From NCBI GenBank assembly GCA_032162705.1, contig JAVRON010000019.1:1-48219 (forward strand): DNA of 48,219 nt, in the 5' to 3' direction. Both the position numbers and the translations under genes were made by a program. This DNA is from QHXN01 sp032162705 (lineage in GTDB: Bacteria > Acidobacteriota > Blastocatellia > Pyrinomonadales > Pyrinomonadaceae). The first letter of the stretch is position 1. The number at the start of each line of letters is the position of its first letter. The notes under the pieces are model-generated. The model was not told the origin of the DNA. It worked only from the letters and a program-made list of their open reading frames with translations, and ran no database searches. Of this stretch, positions 7,421 to 16,256 are shown piece by piece.

Positions 7421-7897
7421 ATGCGTTCCCCTAGCTTGAGCCGTCAGCGAGGCTTCTCGCTCATCGAACTGCTGATCGTCGTCGCGATTATCGGCATCAT
7501 CGCTGCCATCGCCATCCCCAACCTCCTCGCTTCACGTCGCGCCGCCAACGAGGCGTCCGCCATCTCCGCCATCCGAACCCTCGCCAGCAGTGAGGAGACC
7601 TATCGCACGACCGTCGGCCGCGGCGCGACGTTCACGGACATGACGGGACTGCTCGACCAGCAGTTGATCGACACCGCGCTCGCCGCGGCCACGACTGTGC
7701 CGAGCGCCAAGAGCGGTTACATCTATAGCGTCATCACGACGGGCGGCGGCGCAAGCTTCTGCGTCGGCGCAGCCCCCGCTACGAGCAACAACGGCACGCG
7801 CAACTTCTCGTCGGACGAGCCCGGCGTCATCTACGTCCACTCCGTCAGCGTCGCCACGCCTCCGACCACGACCGCGGGCGGCGTCGCGCTCAACTGA
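7421..7897 (+). CDS. Type IV pilin paralogue
   Basis: Second prepilin, 158 residues. The leader MRSPSLSRQRG is followed by the same FSLIELL helix as the first pilin. The mature region has diverged but keeps the fold markers, including NNGTRNFSSDEPGVIYVHS near the C-terminus and one Cys in ASFCVGAAP. The ATG at 7421 is chosen because it gives a proper basic prepilin leader, with purines (AAGAGAG) about 6 bases upstream; the frame is open further upstream but carries no leader features. It lies beyond the first pilin's terminator, and I saw no -24/-12 promoter in front of it. Likely a minor pilin or an alternative major subunit. The 107-base identity with its neighbour suggests recent duplication or gene conversion. 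Confidence 0.9.
   Translation: MRSPSLSRQRGFSLIELLIVVAIIGIIAAIAIPNLLASRRAANEASAISAIRTLASSEETYRTTVGRGATFTDMTGLLDQQLIDTALAAATTVPSAKSGYIYSVITTGGGASFCVGAAPATSNNGTRNFSSDEPGVIYVHSVSVATPPTTTAGGVALN
7451..7557 (+). repeat. 107-bp direct repeat, copy 2 (pilin N-helix)
   Basis: Identical to 6832-6938, separated by 512 bases. Homologous recombination between the copies would delete one pilin together with the terminator and create a hybrid gene. Confidence 0.95.
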
Positions 7898-7983
7898 AGC
7901 CGCACGCAAACCGGTTCGACGTGGTCTGAAAATGTTTGCCTACGCGTTTCAAGCGCCGCCTGCCCCGGCCCAAATCCGCTAAC

Positions 7984-10137
7984 ATGCTTCGCTTCGCCCG
8001 AACGTTTATGAAAGAGCCGCTGCGCGCCGTCGGCATCCTCTGGCCGCTCGCGATGCTCATTCCTTTCGTGCCGTGGCTGCCGCGCCCCGGCAACGGAGGG
8101 CTGACGTGGCGACAGGAGGGCGCAGTCGCGCTCCTGCTTGCCGCCACCTTCGCGCTGCTCCTGCGCCGTATTCATAATTCGGCTCAAGCGGAAGCGGCGC
8201 ATGAACGCGCGAACGCCGACACGCGCCGCTTTGTCTTCGCTCCTCTCGCCGCACGCACGCAGTCGGCGCTCGTCCTCTCGCTCGCGGGATTCGTCCTGTG
8301 GGCCGCGGCCTCCACGCTCTGGGCCTCGGACATCTTCGCGGCGCTCCACTACGCGCTCTCCTGGACGACTTACATCCTCTTCTTCTTCGCTGTGCGGCGC
8401 GCGGTCGAAAGCCCGCGTCTGCTGCGCGCGTCCTTAGTCACACTGGCCGCGGTCGTCATCGTCATCAGTGCGGCCAACATCGTCGGCTATTACGGCTCGC
8501 CCGACTCGCTCCTTCGACAAAACGGACTGGGCGAGCCAGTTGCCGTCAGCATCCCACTCTTCGCGGCGCTGGCGCTTACCTTGCGACGGCGGCGCGCGGC
8601 GCTGCTCTGTGGCGCGGCATCGACGCTCGGCTGGCTCTCGATGCTAGAGATCGCGGAGCGCGCGCCCTTCTTCGGCGTGCTCACGGGGCTTCTACTCCTC
8701 TCGGCCTTGATGCTTGTGCGAGCGCGTTTCAGGCCGCGGACTGTGCGTCGCGCTTTCGTGCTCGCCGCGGTCTTCGCCGCATGCCTCGCAGTTCAATACG
8801 TCCCTTCGCCCTTCGGGCGGTCACGTCACCAGACGGTCTTGGCGCGCCTGGAACAGACCTCCACACAGGAGGTCAATACGCGTGCGCGTCTACTATTCTG
8901 GGGCGCGGCTGTCGAGATGTGGCGCACGCATCCGCTCGCGGGCGTCGGCGCGGGCGGCTTCAGCGGTGCGTTCCCGCAGGCGCGCGCCTCCTTCGCCGTA
9001 CGACAGCCGGACTCGCCGCTCGTAGAGCTTAACGAGAAGTATCTGAACGTAGCTGCGCACAACGAGTATCTGCAAATACTCGGCGAGCTGGGCGCAGTCG
9101 GGCTTGCGCTCTTCGCGGTCTTCTGCGGCGCGCTCTTGTGGGCCGCGTGGCGCGCGCTGCGTGTCGCAGAGAGTCCGCTCGTCTACGGCTCGGTCGCAAG
9201 CCTCGCGGCCTTCGCCGTCAGCTCCGGCGCAAGCGCCGTCTCGTTTCGTTGGTTCGGCAGCGGCTTGATATTCTTCTTCGCCGCCGCGCTCGTCTCCCGG
9301 TTCGCGCGCTCAACTCACAGCCGCGAAACAGACTCGCACGCTTGCGCCGAGCACGCGGCGCGGAGCGCGGAGCACGCGGCGCTGGGCACAGTGTCCGCGC
9401 ACGCCTTCACTCCATCAATCCCTTTGTCCTTGAACGCGCGGACAATCCATTTGTCCATGAGCGCGCGGACTGGCTATGTGCTCGGGCTTGTCGCCGCGCT
9501 CGTCGTTCTCTCGGCGATGTGTGTGCAGGCGACGAACGTCATGCTCCTCGCCTCTGCGCAGGCGAGCCAGGAGCCTGCGCGCGCCGAAAGGCTCTACCAG
9601 ACGGCGCTCGGCTTTAACCCTCTCGACCCGGCCACGCGCTTCAACTACGGCGTCTGGCTCAACGGTCAGAAGCGCGAGCGCGAGGCGCTGCCGCATCTGC
9701 GCTACGCCGTCGCGCGTGGCTTTCACACCTCGACCTGCTACGAGTATCTGGCGGGCGCAGAGTCGAACGCCGGAGAGCTTGATGCGTCCGCGCGCACGCT
9801 CTCGGAAGCGGTGCGCGTCTACCCGCGCTCGGTCTTCATGCGCGTGCGCCACGCCGCGGCGCTCAGTCGTCTGGGGCGCAAAGACGAGGCCGAGTTGGAA
9901 ATGGCAGTTGCTCTCCTGATAGACTCGCGCATGGCGCACGGCTGGCAACGACTCATCGACGAAGACATCGACGCGGCCATCGCCGCCAACAAGAGCGACC
10001 CCGGCAACTTCGCCCGGCCCGGCGATCTCCAGCCCGAAGACGGCGTCTTCGCCGTCCTACAGGAGAACGAGCGCCGCTTCCCCGAAGCGGTCTCGACGGG
10101 TTGGCGGGCACGCATGCGCACAGCCAAAGTACAATGA
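7984..10137 (+). CDS. O-antigen ligase/polymerase-like membrane protein with TPR tail
   Basis: Membrane protein of 717 residues if started at the ATG at 7984; an ATG at 8008 is also possible and no clear ribosome binding site separates them. About ten to twelve hydrophobic segments occupy the first 500 residues. The Wzy_C (O-antigen ligase family) signature is present: RARLLFWGAAVEMWRTHPL, GVGAGGF and, after a gap, AAHNEYLQILGELGAVG. A hydrophilic loop around residue 450 leads to a last membrane helix. The final 200 residues form tetratricopeptide-like helices (ERLYQTALGFNPLDPATRFN, LDASARTLSEAVRVYP). Family members join or polymerise polysaccharide repeat units, or glycosylate pilins, in the inner membrane. 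Because it follows the pilin genes by 86 bases, a pilin-glycan ligase is one possibility, but this is inference. The stop overlaps the next start (ATGA). Confidence 0.8.
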   Translation: MLRFARTFMKEPLRAVGILWPLAMLIPFVPWLPRPGNGGLTWRQEGAVALLLAATFALLLRRIHNSAQAEAAHERANADTRRFVFAPLAARTQSALVLSLAGFVLWAAASTLWASDIFAALHYALSWTTYILFFFAVRRAVESPRLLRASLVTLAAVVIVISAANIVGYYGSPDSLLRQNGLGEPVAVSIPLFAALALTLRRRRAALLCGAASTLGWLSMLEIAERAPFFGVLTGLLLLSALMLVRARFRPRTVRRAFVLAAVFAACLAVQYVPSPFGRSRHQTVLARLEQTSTQEVNTRARLLFWGAAVEMWRTHPLAGVGAGGFSGAFPQARASFAVRQPDSPLVELNEKYLNVAAHNEYLQILGELGAVGLALFAVFCGALLWAAWRALRVAESPLVYGSVASLAAFAVSSGASAVSFRWFGSGLIFFFAAALVSRFARSTHSRETDSHACAEHAARSAEHAALGTVSAHAFTPSIPLSLNARTIHLSMSARTGYVLGLVAALVVLSAMCVQATNVMLLASAQASQEPARAERLYQTALGFNPLDPATRFNYGVWLNGQKREREALPHLRYAVARGFHTSTCYEYLAGAESNAGELDASARTLSEAVRVYPRSVFMRVRHAAALSRLGRKDEAELEMAVALLIDSRMAHGWQRLIDEDIDAAIAANKSDPGNFARPGDLQPEDGVFAVLQENERRFPEAVSTGWRARMRTAKVQ

Positions 10138-11024
10138 ATAGCGAACTCTCGATGCCTGAAGGGAGCGCCGCCAAACAGTCAACCGCCACGGGTCACTCAA
10201 CACCCGGCGCGGTCGCGCGCGGAGACGCGCCGAAGTCCGCAGGCGCAACGGGTCGCGTCCTCGCCATCGCGCGCAACACGTTCCGCGAGGCCGTGCGCGA
10301 CAGAGTGCTCTATAACCTCGTCCTCTTCGTGCTGCTTTTGACGGGCGGCGCGGTCTTCCTCGGCGAGCTGTCGGCGGCGCAGGAGTCGAAGATCATCGTG
10401 GACATGGGACTCTCGGGTGTTCTCCTGTTCGGCGTCTTCATCGCCATCTTCGTCGGCGTCGGGCTGGTTTACAAAGAGATTGAGCGGCGCACCGTCTACG
10501 CCATCTTCGCCAAGCCCGTCGGTCGCGGCGAGTTCCTCCTGGGCAAGTACCTCGGCCTGTGCCTGACGCTCGCGGTCAACGTCGCGGTGATGGGTGCGGG
10601 CGTGTCGCTCGCGCTGCTCTACGTGCATCACGGTTGGGACACGCTCGCGTTGCGAATCTGGCCCGCGGTCGGCCTGGTCTACGTCGAGCTGATGATACTG
10701 GTCGCCGTCGCGCTTCTCTTCTCGTCCTTCTCTTCGCCTGCGCTCTCGGCGCTCTTGACCTTCTTCGTCTTCGTCATCGGCCACTTCAGCGCCGACCTGA
10801 AGAATCTCTCGGCGACGGTCGGGACGGGCGGTGCGCGCTTCCTCTTCGCGGCGCTCTACTATCTTCTGCCGAATCTTTCAAACTACGCATACATCACCGC
10901 CGCCTCGCACGGAGAGACGCCGACCGCATCCGTCTTCTTCGGCGCGGTGCTTTACGGACTCGTCTACATCGCCGTGCTGCTTGCGGCCTCCACGCTCATC
11001 TTCAAGCGGCGCAACTTCAAATGA
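10134..11024 (+). CDS. ABC-2 type transporter permease
   Basis: Permease of 296 residues with six membrane helices. A hydrophilic N-terminal tail of about 45 residues precedes ARNTFREAVRDRVLYN, typical of ABC-2 permeases of the NosY/GldF kind. Other features are FVGVGLVYKEIERRTVYAI and KPVGRGEFLLGKYLG, the usual amphipathic coupling segment after the second helix. The start at 10134 overlaps the upstream stop as ATGA, and the stop overlaps the next start in the same way, so three genes are translationally coupled. The ATPase at 12076 is the natural partner. The substrate is unknown. Position behind an O-antigen ligase-like gene suggests export of a surface component, but no family signature fixes this. 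Confidence 0.85.
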   Translation: MNSELSMPEGSAAKQSTATGHSTPGAVARGDAPKSAGATGRVLAIARNTFREAVRDRVLYNLVLFVLLLTGGAVFLGELSAAQESKIIVDMGLSGVLLFGVFIAIFVGVGLVYKEIERRTVYAIFAKPVGRGEFLLGKYLGLCLTLAVNVAVMGAGVSLALLYVHHGWDTLALRIWPAVGLVYVELMILVAVALLFSSFSSPALSALLTFFVFVIGHFSADLKNLSATVGTGGARFLFAALYYLLPNLSNYAYITAASHGETPTASVFFGAVLYGLVYIAVLLAASTLIFKRRNFK

Positions 11025-12058
11025 ACGCGACGGACAAAACACCCGTCGCCAGCGCGAACTCCGGCGACGGCGCGGCGAGAGATTCCGCGACGACTCTCGA
11101 AGATTCAGAGGCGGCTCGCGAAGATTTTGCGTTGACGCGCGGGACGACCGTGCGCCGCGAGCGTGCGCGCGACGCTGTGCTTGCGCTGCTCATCTTCGTG
11201 GGACTCGCTTCCGTCTTCGCGCTGTCGCGTTGGCTCGACGCGCGCCGCCCCGTGGAAGACCCTTTCGCTTCCTACGAGGAGTTGTACGTCAAACCCGAGA
11301 CGGCGCGGCGTCTGAGCCTGGCCTTCAACGGGCTGGCGGCGGACTGGTACTGGCTTCGCTCGCTTCAGTACGTCGGGCGCAAGGTGGACGCCTATAAAGG
11401 CAACTTCACGCTCGACGACATGGGCGCGCTCAGAATCAACAACCTCGGGGCCATGCTCGAACAGGCGACGACGCTCGACCCGCAGTTCATGGCCGCATAT
11501 GAGTTCGGCGCGGTCGTCCTGCCCTCGATAGACCGCGCGGCTGCCGTCCGGCTCGTCGAGCGCGGGATACGCGAGAACCCGCACGAGTGGCGGCTCTATC
11601 ATGAACTCGGCTACATACACTGGCAGGCGGGACATTTCAAAGAGGCGAGCGAGGCTTACGCGGCGGGCGCGCGCGTGGAGGGAGCGCCTGACTGGATGAA
11701 CGTGATGGCGGCGCAGATGAACGTTCAGGGCGGGAGCCAGCAGGTCGCGCGCGATATGTACCGCCGCATGTACGATGAGGCCACGGACGAACAGGTCAAG
11801 GCGTTGGCGCTCCGCCGCCTCGCACAGATCGAATCGCTCGAAGAGCGCGAACGGATACGGCGCGCGCTCGCTGACTTTCAAACGCGCGCCGCGCGCTGCC
11901 CTGCCTCCTGGCGCGAGGTCGCCCCGGCGCTCCGCGCGCTCGGTCTAAGGCTCGCCGCCGACGCCGCGCCGCTCGACCCGACCGGACTTCCATACGTGCT
12001 CGACTCGGCCTCGTGCGACGTGAAGCTCGACGAGCGCTCGCAGATTCCGAAGAAGTGA
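11021..12058 (+). CDS. TPR-type membrane-anchored protein of an ABC operon
   Basis: Protein of 345 residues. The start overlaps the permease stop (ATGA). A polar N-terminus of about 45 residues is followed by one membrane helix (VLALLIFVGLASVFALSRWL) and then a soluble domain, probably outside the membrane. WYWLRSLQYVGRK near residue 110 and several tetratricopeptide-like helix pairs (residues 120-250; for example HEWRLYHELGYIHWQAGHF) are visible. The C-terminus (GLPYVLDSASCDVKLDERS) resembles the end of proteins that always travel with ABC-2 permeases in Acidobacteriota and Deltaproteobacteria; this resemblance is from memory. The role is likely assembly or substrate handling for the transporter formed by the genes on both sides. 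Function not established. Confidence 0.75.
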   Translation: MNATDKTPVASANSGDGAARDSATTLEDSEAAREDFALTRGTTVRRERARDAVLALLIFVGLASVFALSRWLDARRPVEDPFASYEELYVKPETARRLSLAFNGLAADWYWLRSLQYVGRKVDAYKGNFTLDDMGALRINNLGAMLEQATTLDPQFMAAYEFGAVVLPSIDRAAAVRLVERGIRENPHEWRLYHELGYIHWQAGHFKEASEAYAAGARVEGAPDWMNVMAAQMNVQGGSQQVARDMYRRMYDEATDEQVKALALRRLAQIESLEERERIRRALADFQTRAARCPASWREVAPALRALGLRLAADAAPLDPTGLPYVLDSASCDVKLDERSQIPKK

Positions 12059-12075
12059 CAAATGAGGTTTGAAAG

Positions 12076-13023
12076 ATGATTCCGGCGGTTGAGATCAACA
12101 AGCTGACGAAGGACTACGAGGTCGGTTTCCTGCGCAAGCGAAAGGTGCGTGCGCTTGACGGGCTGACGCTGTCGGTCGGGCGCGGCGAGATTTTCGGTTT
12201 CCTCGGCGCGAACGGCGCGGGCAAGACGACGACCCTGAAGATGCTCATGCGTTTGATGTACCCGACCTCCGGCGAGGCGCGCATACTGGGCCGCGACATC
12301 GGCGACATTTCGATGCACGCTCGAATAGGCTATCTGCCTGAGCATCCATACTTCTACGACTATCTGACGGCGCGCGAGTTCCTTCAATACTGCGCGGAGC
12401 TTTTCGGATACGCACGCGCCGAGCGCAAGCGCCGCGCCGATGAGATGCTCGCGCGTGTGCGACTCGAAGAGAAGTCTTGGGACAAGCAGCTTCGGAAGTT
12501 CTCAAAAGGGATGCTGCAACGGGTCGGGCTGGCGCAGGCGCTCGTCAACGACCCCGCGGTCGTCTTTCTCGACGAGCCGATGTCGGGGCTTGACCCCGTG
12601 GGTCGGCGAGAGGTGCGCGACCTCATCGCCTCTCTGCGCGGGAGCGGCACGACCGTCTTTCTGTGCTCGCACATCCTCTCCGACGTAGAAGTGCTCTGCG
12701 ACCGCGCGGCCATCCTGCGTCAAGGGCGTCTGGCTCACATCGGGCGTCTCGAAGAGTTGCGCGGCGCGGGCACTGAACGCGCGATGGAGGTCGTGTTGGC
12801 GGGCGCGGACGCTGCGCGGCTCGAAGCTGCGCTCGCCGGACTCGGCGGTGTGCGCGTGACGGCCACGCCCGGCGGCGCGCGTATCGAAGTGCCTTCGGAA
12901 GCGTTTGTAGACGAAGCGCTCCACGCGGTACGCGCCGCGGGCGGACGCCTCGTCGCGGTTCATCCCGTCGGCAACGCGCTCGAAGAATTGTTCGTGAGTG
13001 ATTCGACAGGCGCGAGTGCCTGA
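12076..13023 (+). CDS. ABC transporter ATP-binding protein
   Basis: ATPase of 315 residues that should pair with the ABC-2 permease at 10134. Walker A is GANGAGKTT (about residue 43), the Q-loop follows in the LMYPTSGEA region, the signature is FSKGMLQRVGLAQAL (a common LSGGQ variant of this subfamily), Walker B is AVVFLDEPMSGLDP and the switch His is in FLCSHILSDVE. The last 75 residues form the small extra domain seen in drug- and gliding-type ABC-2 ATPases. The ribosome binding site GAGGTTTGAAAG lies directly before the ATG, and the gap to the upstream gene is 17 bases, so it is the last gene of the operon. A strong terminator follows at 13043. Confidence 0.9.
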   Translation: MIPAVEINKLTKDYEVGFLRKRKVRALDGLTLSVGRGEIFGFLGANGAGKTTTLKMLMRLMYPTSGEARILGRDIGDISMHARIGYLPEHPYFYDYLTAREFLQYCAELFGYARAERKRRADEMLARVRLEEKSWDKQLRKFSKGMLQRVGLAQALVNDPAVVFLDEPMSGLDPVGRREVRDLIASLRGSGTTVFLCSHILSDVEVLCDRAAILRQGRLAHIGRLEELRGAGTERAMEVVLAGADAARLEAALAGLGGVRVTATPGGARIEVPSEAFVDEALHAVRAAGGRLVAVHPVGNALEELFVSDSTGASA

Positions 13024-13042
13024 AGGACGACAATCAACACGT

Positions 13043-13088
13043 CGAAAGAGGGACGCCCGCGATTGATGTCGCGGGCGTCCCTCTTTCG
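13043..13088. terminator. Bidirectional terminator between convergent genes
   Basis: Perfect 20-bp stem (13043-13062 / 13069-13088, CGAAAGAGGGACGCCCGCGA) with a 6-base loop. It sits between the ABC operon and the minus-strand zinc-ribbon gene. The T-rich side of the stem ends the hairpin on the plus strand. Confidence 0.85.
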
Positions 13089-13118
13089 TTACTGACTCTT
13101 GGGCGTCCAGTATCTCGA

Positions 13119-13748
13119 CTACTTGAACCTCACGCCCGTCAATTCGAGCTTGAGGTCTGCCGGTTTATTATCTTGTGGGAAGTTGATACCAATCGATGGG
13201 GTGAAGGTTTTGTTCGGCTCGATCTCGTCTCTGCTGATAAATATCCGTTCGCGGATGGGCTGGCCTTTGGGGTCAACCCCTACGACGTGAAACTCAAGTC
13301 CGTTCACCGTGCGCCCCGTAAAGTTACGAACGATAGGTCTCATCGCCACAGCCCAGGGCCCGAGTGCGGTCGGAGCGATGTCCGCATTGTCATTCGGGTC
13401 GAACTCAACGATGAGTTTGTCGCCCGCCGGATAGTCGGGCGAGCCGGGACGTACTGCGTCTTCCAGATGCTCCTCGCCGGGCCTCACCGCGGGGCGTGAA
13501 GCAAGATACGCAAGCCCCGCGATGAGCAGCAAAGAGACAACCGCCACCGAGACATAGATCACGCGGCGCGATTTGTCGCCCTCATCTCTCTTCACTCCGA
13601 AAGTGGGCACGGGGACGACGTTCGGCGGCGAGGATACGACGGCAGCCTGTGCCTGTGCGTCAACGTCCGACCCGACGGACTTGCCGCAGTGCGGGCAGAA
13701 GCCAAGCCCTTCCTCAACCTCGCCTCCACAGTTCCGGCAATGAATCAT
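13119..13748 (-). CDS. Zinc-ribbon membrane protein
   Basis: Protein of 209 residues with unknown role. It begins with a double-Cys zinc ribbon, IHCRNCGGEVEEGLGFCPHCG (given here as positions 2-22; Cys pairs CxxC and CxxC). A Pro-rich linker and one membrane helix (VIYVSVAVVSLLLIAGLAYL, about residues 65-84) follow. The soluble C-terminal domain of about 125 residues contains TALGPWAVAMRPIVRNFTGR and GLEFHVVGVDPKGQPI, a beta-rich pattern like DUF-type domains that bind or present at the outer side of the membrane. The start at 13748 has GAAGGAG 11 bases upstream and begins exactly at the ribbon; a longer frame to 13799 adds nothing recognisable. It follows the kinase gene at 13851 on the same strand after 102 bases and may share its transcript. 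Confidence 0.78.
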   Translation of the reverse strand: MIHCRNCGGEVEEGLGFCPHCGKSVGSDVDAQAQAAVVSSPPNVVPVPTFGVKRDEGDKSRRVIYVSVAVVSLLLIAGLAYLASRPAVRPGEEHLEDAVRPGSPDYPAGDKLIVEFDPNDNADIAPTALGPWAVAMRPIVRNFTGRTVNGLEFHVVGVDPKGQPIRERIFISRDEIEPNKTFTPSIGINFPQDNKPADLKLELTGVRFK

Positions 13749-13850
13749 GGCTGGTCTGACTCCTTCACCAAAGTGTGAATTTACAGAAGCCGGACACACG
13801 GCAAGTTGAGCCGAGCGCCGCGCGAGGTTTCCTGCGCCTGCTCTTCTACA

Positions 13851-16223
13851 TCAAACGGCGCGCAGGCGTCGCTGTACCTCTTCGGGGAGCGATTGCCTGT
13901 GCGTAACGAGCGAGCCTGTTCCGGTGCGCGGGTGCGCCTCGCGCGGCCAGGTGATGCGAAAGCGGCTGCCCTCGTTCTGCCTGCTCTCGACCGTAATCTC
14001 GCCGCCCAACAGTTCGACGATCCTGCGCGTGATGGCAAGCCCCAATCCGACGCCGTTGTACGAGCGCGTCAGGCGGTCGTCCACCTGCCGGAAGCCGTCG
14101 AAGATGTACGCGAGCGCATCGCTCGAAATTCCTATCCCTGTGTCCGTGACCTCAATAAACCATCGACCCTTGTCGTCTGCCGCGCCCGCGCTCACCGAGA
14201 CGCTTCCCGCCGAGGTGAACTTCAGCGCGTTCGAGACGAGGCACGAGACGACCTGCGTGAGCTTGCGTCGATCCGTCTGGACGCTCCCGACCTCGGGCGA
14301 GACCTCGACCCGTAGCTCGATCTTCTTCTCGCGCGCCTCCGGCTCGAAGCTGCGCGCGACCGTGCCGATCACCTCTTCAACCGACAACGATTCGAGATGC
14401 AGCGCCGAGCGGCCCGCCTCAAGGCGCGAATAGTCGAGCATGTCGTTGACCATCTCTAACAGCGCGCGTCCGTTGCGCTCCATGCGCCCGACCGCGTCCA
14501 ACTGGAGCGGCGCGAGCGGCATCGCCGGGTCGCGCGCGAGCAACTGGCACAGCCCGATGATGACGTTTAAGGGCGTGCGCAGCTCGTGGCTCATGTTGGC
14601 AACGAAGGCTGACTTCAGACGATCATGCTCGCGCAGACGATCATAAGCCGCAAGCAACTCGTCGTGTCTTCTCACGTCGTCCGTGATGTCGCGGAAGACG
14701 GCCACGACGCCTTCGGTGCGACCGCCCTCGCCGCTCAGTGGCGTGGCGCTCACGGAGAGGGCGCGCATGTCGTCGTCGCCGCGTTTGACCATGTAACGCT
14801 CGGCGGAGACGTGCTCGCCCTGCGAGAGCGCGCGGCTGATAGGCGTCTCTTCAGCCGCGAGAATGCGCCCTTCCGTGTCGCGCAGCGTCATGTCAACTAT
14901 CAGAGCCTTAAGGCCACCCTCGAACTCGCCCGCGCGCCGACTGAGGATACGCGCTGCGGCGTTGTTCAGACGATAACGTCCCCCCCGGTCAACGATGACG
15001 ACGCCCTCGTCCATCTGATTGATGACGCTCGCCAGTTCAGCCGCGCGCGACTTCTCGGCGGCGAAGGCGGCGGTAGCCAATCGCTCGGCACGGACGCGCT
15101 TTGAGACTTCCGAGAGAATCAGTATTAGATCGCCGCGCCCCTCGATTTGTTCCGTCACGGGCCAGATCGTCACGTCCCAAAACTTCTGCGCTTCTTCCGT
15201 GCCGTCTTCCGCCTCGCCTGCCGCGGCGAGACGCAGAGGCAGCCCGTAGTTGACGAAGGCGCGTCGCGTGCGCCGCACGTCCTCGACGACCTCGCTCAAC
15301 ACCGAAAGCCCCGCCGCGGCATCGTACAGCCCGCGCCCCGTCAACTCTGAAGCGCCGCGCCCCGTCATCGAGGCGAAGGCCGCGTTGACCTTGCGCACGA
15401 AGAGCTTCGCGTCGAGCACGACGACGCCGAGCGGCAGGCTGTCGAGCACCTCGCCGATGAAGGCACTCTGTTGCTTGACGGCCTCGAACTTCGATTCGAG
15501 ACTTTCGGCCATCGTGTTGAAGCTCTGTGCGAGCGTGCCGACCTCATCGCCGGTCTCGACCTGCACACGCTCGTGCAGGTTCCCTTCGCCGAGCGCCGAG
15601 GCCGATGTGGCGAGACTCCTGATGGGCTTTGTGAAGCGCCCGACCGCCCATACCGCGAGCAGGCAAGAGGCCGCGAGTGTGAGCACCCACGATACCGCCA
15701 GAAGCAGAATCGAGCGCCCCCCCGGCGTGCCGTCCGGCACAGGCACGCCCACGACCACGCTCCACTCCGCAGGTTCCGTGTGTGTGACGACCGAGACGCG
15801 GCTTACGCCGTCGCTCCATGTCTGCAGTCCGTTACGCGCGGGTAGTTCGTTGGGCGTCAGCGCTGGTGCGCCCGCGCGCAACTCGACGGGGCGACCCTGC
15901 GGGTCGTAGACGGCCACGGCGGGCTGTGTGCCCAACCTCGCACGGCGCGTCAGCCGTGTGTAAAGCTCACGCGCATCGGACTGTGAAAGAGTCTGCGGGT
16001 CGGAGGCCAGTGCCGGGTGCGCCTCAATCCATGATTCGAGCGCGCCCGTCGCGGCTTCGGCCTCGACGCGGGCGATGGCCGCCGACTGGTCTTTTAAGGA
16101 AGCGCGATAGCTATAGAGCTGGTAGAGGCCGACGAGGAGCAGGGGTAGAGAGAGCACCGCCAGCAGCAGCAAAAGCCTGGTGCGAACGTCGAGCGCATTC
16201 TGTTCCCTTAACCTCCCCGTCAT
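13851..16223 (-). CDS. HAMP-PAS-PAS sensor histidine kinase
   Basis: Transmembrane kinase of 790 residues. Helix 1 is at 16-36, a Cache-like extracytoplasmic sensor spans 37-170, helix 2 is at 172-195 and HAMP is at 196-250. PAS 1 starts near 256 (EVLDSLPLGVVVLDAKL) and PAS 2 near 398 (INQMDEGVVIVDRGG). The HisKA H-box is NMSHELRTPLNVIIG with His near 546, and the HATPase domain has VSNALKFTSAG, TDTGIGIS and GVGLGLAI. There is no receiver domain. The ATG at 16223 is chosen because GGAAGG lies 7 bases upstream; a GTG at 16241 adds six residues without a better site. The gene is 33 bases behind the RsbRD-like gene, and a CheY-like receiver lies further upstream on the same strand, so these three may form one signalling unit. 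Confidence 0.9.
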   Translation of the reverse strand: MTGRLREQNALDVRTRLLLLLAVLSLPLLLVGLYQLYSYRASLKDQSAAIARVEAEAATGALESWIEAHPALASDPQTLSQSDARELYTRLTRRARLGTQPAVAVYDPQGRPVELRAGAPALTPNELPARNGLQTWSDGVSRVSVVTHTEPAEWSVVVGVPVPDGTPGGRSILLLAVSWVLTLAASCLLAVWAVGRFTKPIRSLATSASALGEGNLHERVQVETGDEVGTLAQSFNTMAESLESKFEAVKQQSAFIGEVLDSLPLGVVVLDAKLFVRKVNAAFASMTGRGASELTGRGLYDAAAGLSVLSEVVEDVRRTRRAFVNYGLPLRLAAAGEAEDGTEEAQKFWDVTIWPVTEQIEGRGDLILILSEVSKRVRAERLATAAFAAEKSRAAELASVINQMDEGVVIVDRGGRYRLNNAAARILSRRAGEFEGGLKALIVDMTLRDTEGRILAAEETPISRALSQGEHVSAERYMVKRGDDDMRALSVSATPLSGEGGRTEGVVAVFRDITDDVRRHDELLAAYDRLREHDRLKSAFVANMSHELRTPLNVIIGLCQLLARDPAMPLAPLQLDAVGRMERNGRALLEMVNDMLDYSRLEAGRSALHLESLSVEEVIGTVARSFEPEAREKKIELRVEVSPEVGSVQTDRRKLTQVVSCLVSNALKFTSAGSVSVSAGAADDKGRWFIEVTDTGIGISSDALAYIFDGFRQVDDRLTRSYNGVGLGLAITRRIVELLGGEITVESRQNEGSRFRITWPREAHPRTGTGSLVTHRQSLPEEVQRRLRAV

Positions 16224-16256
16224 CAAAAAACCTTCCCGCACGAAGACCTCAAGCTT

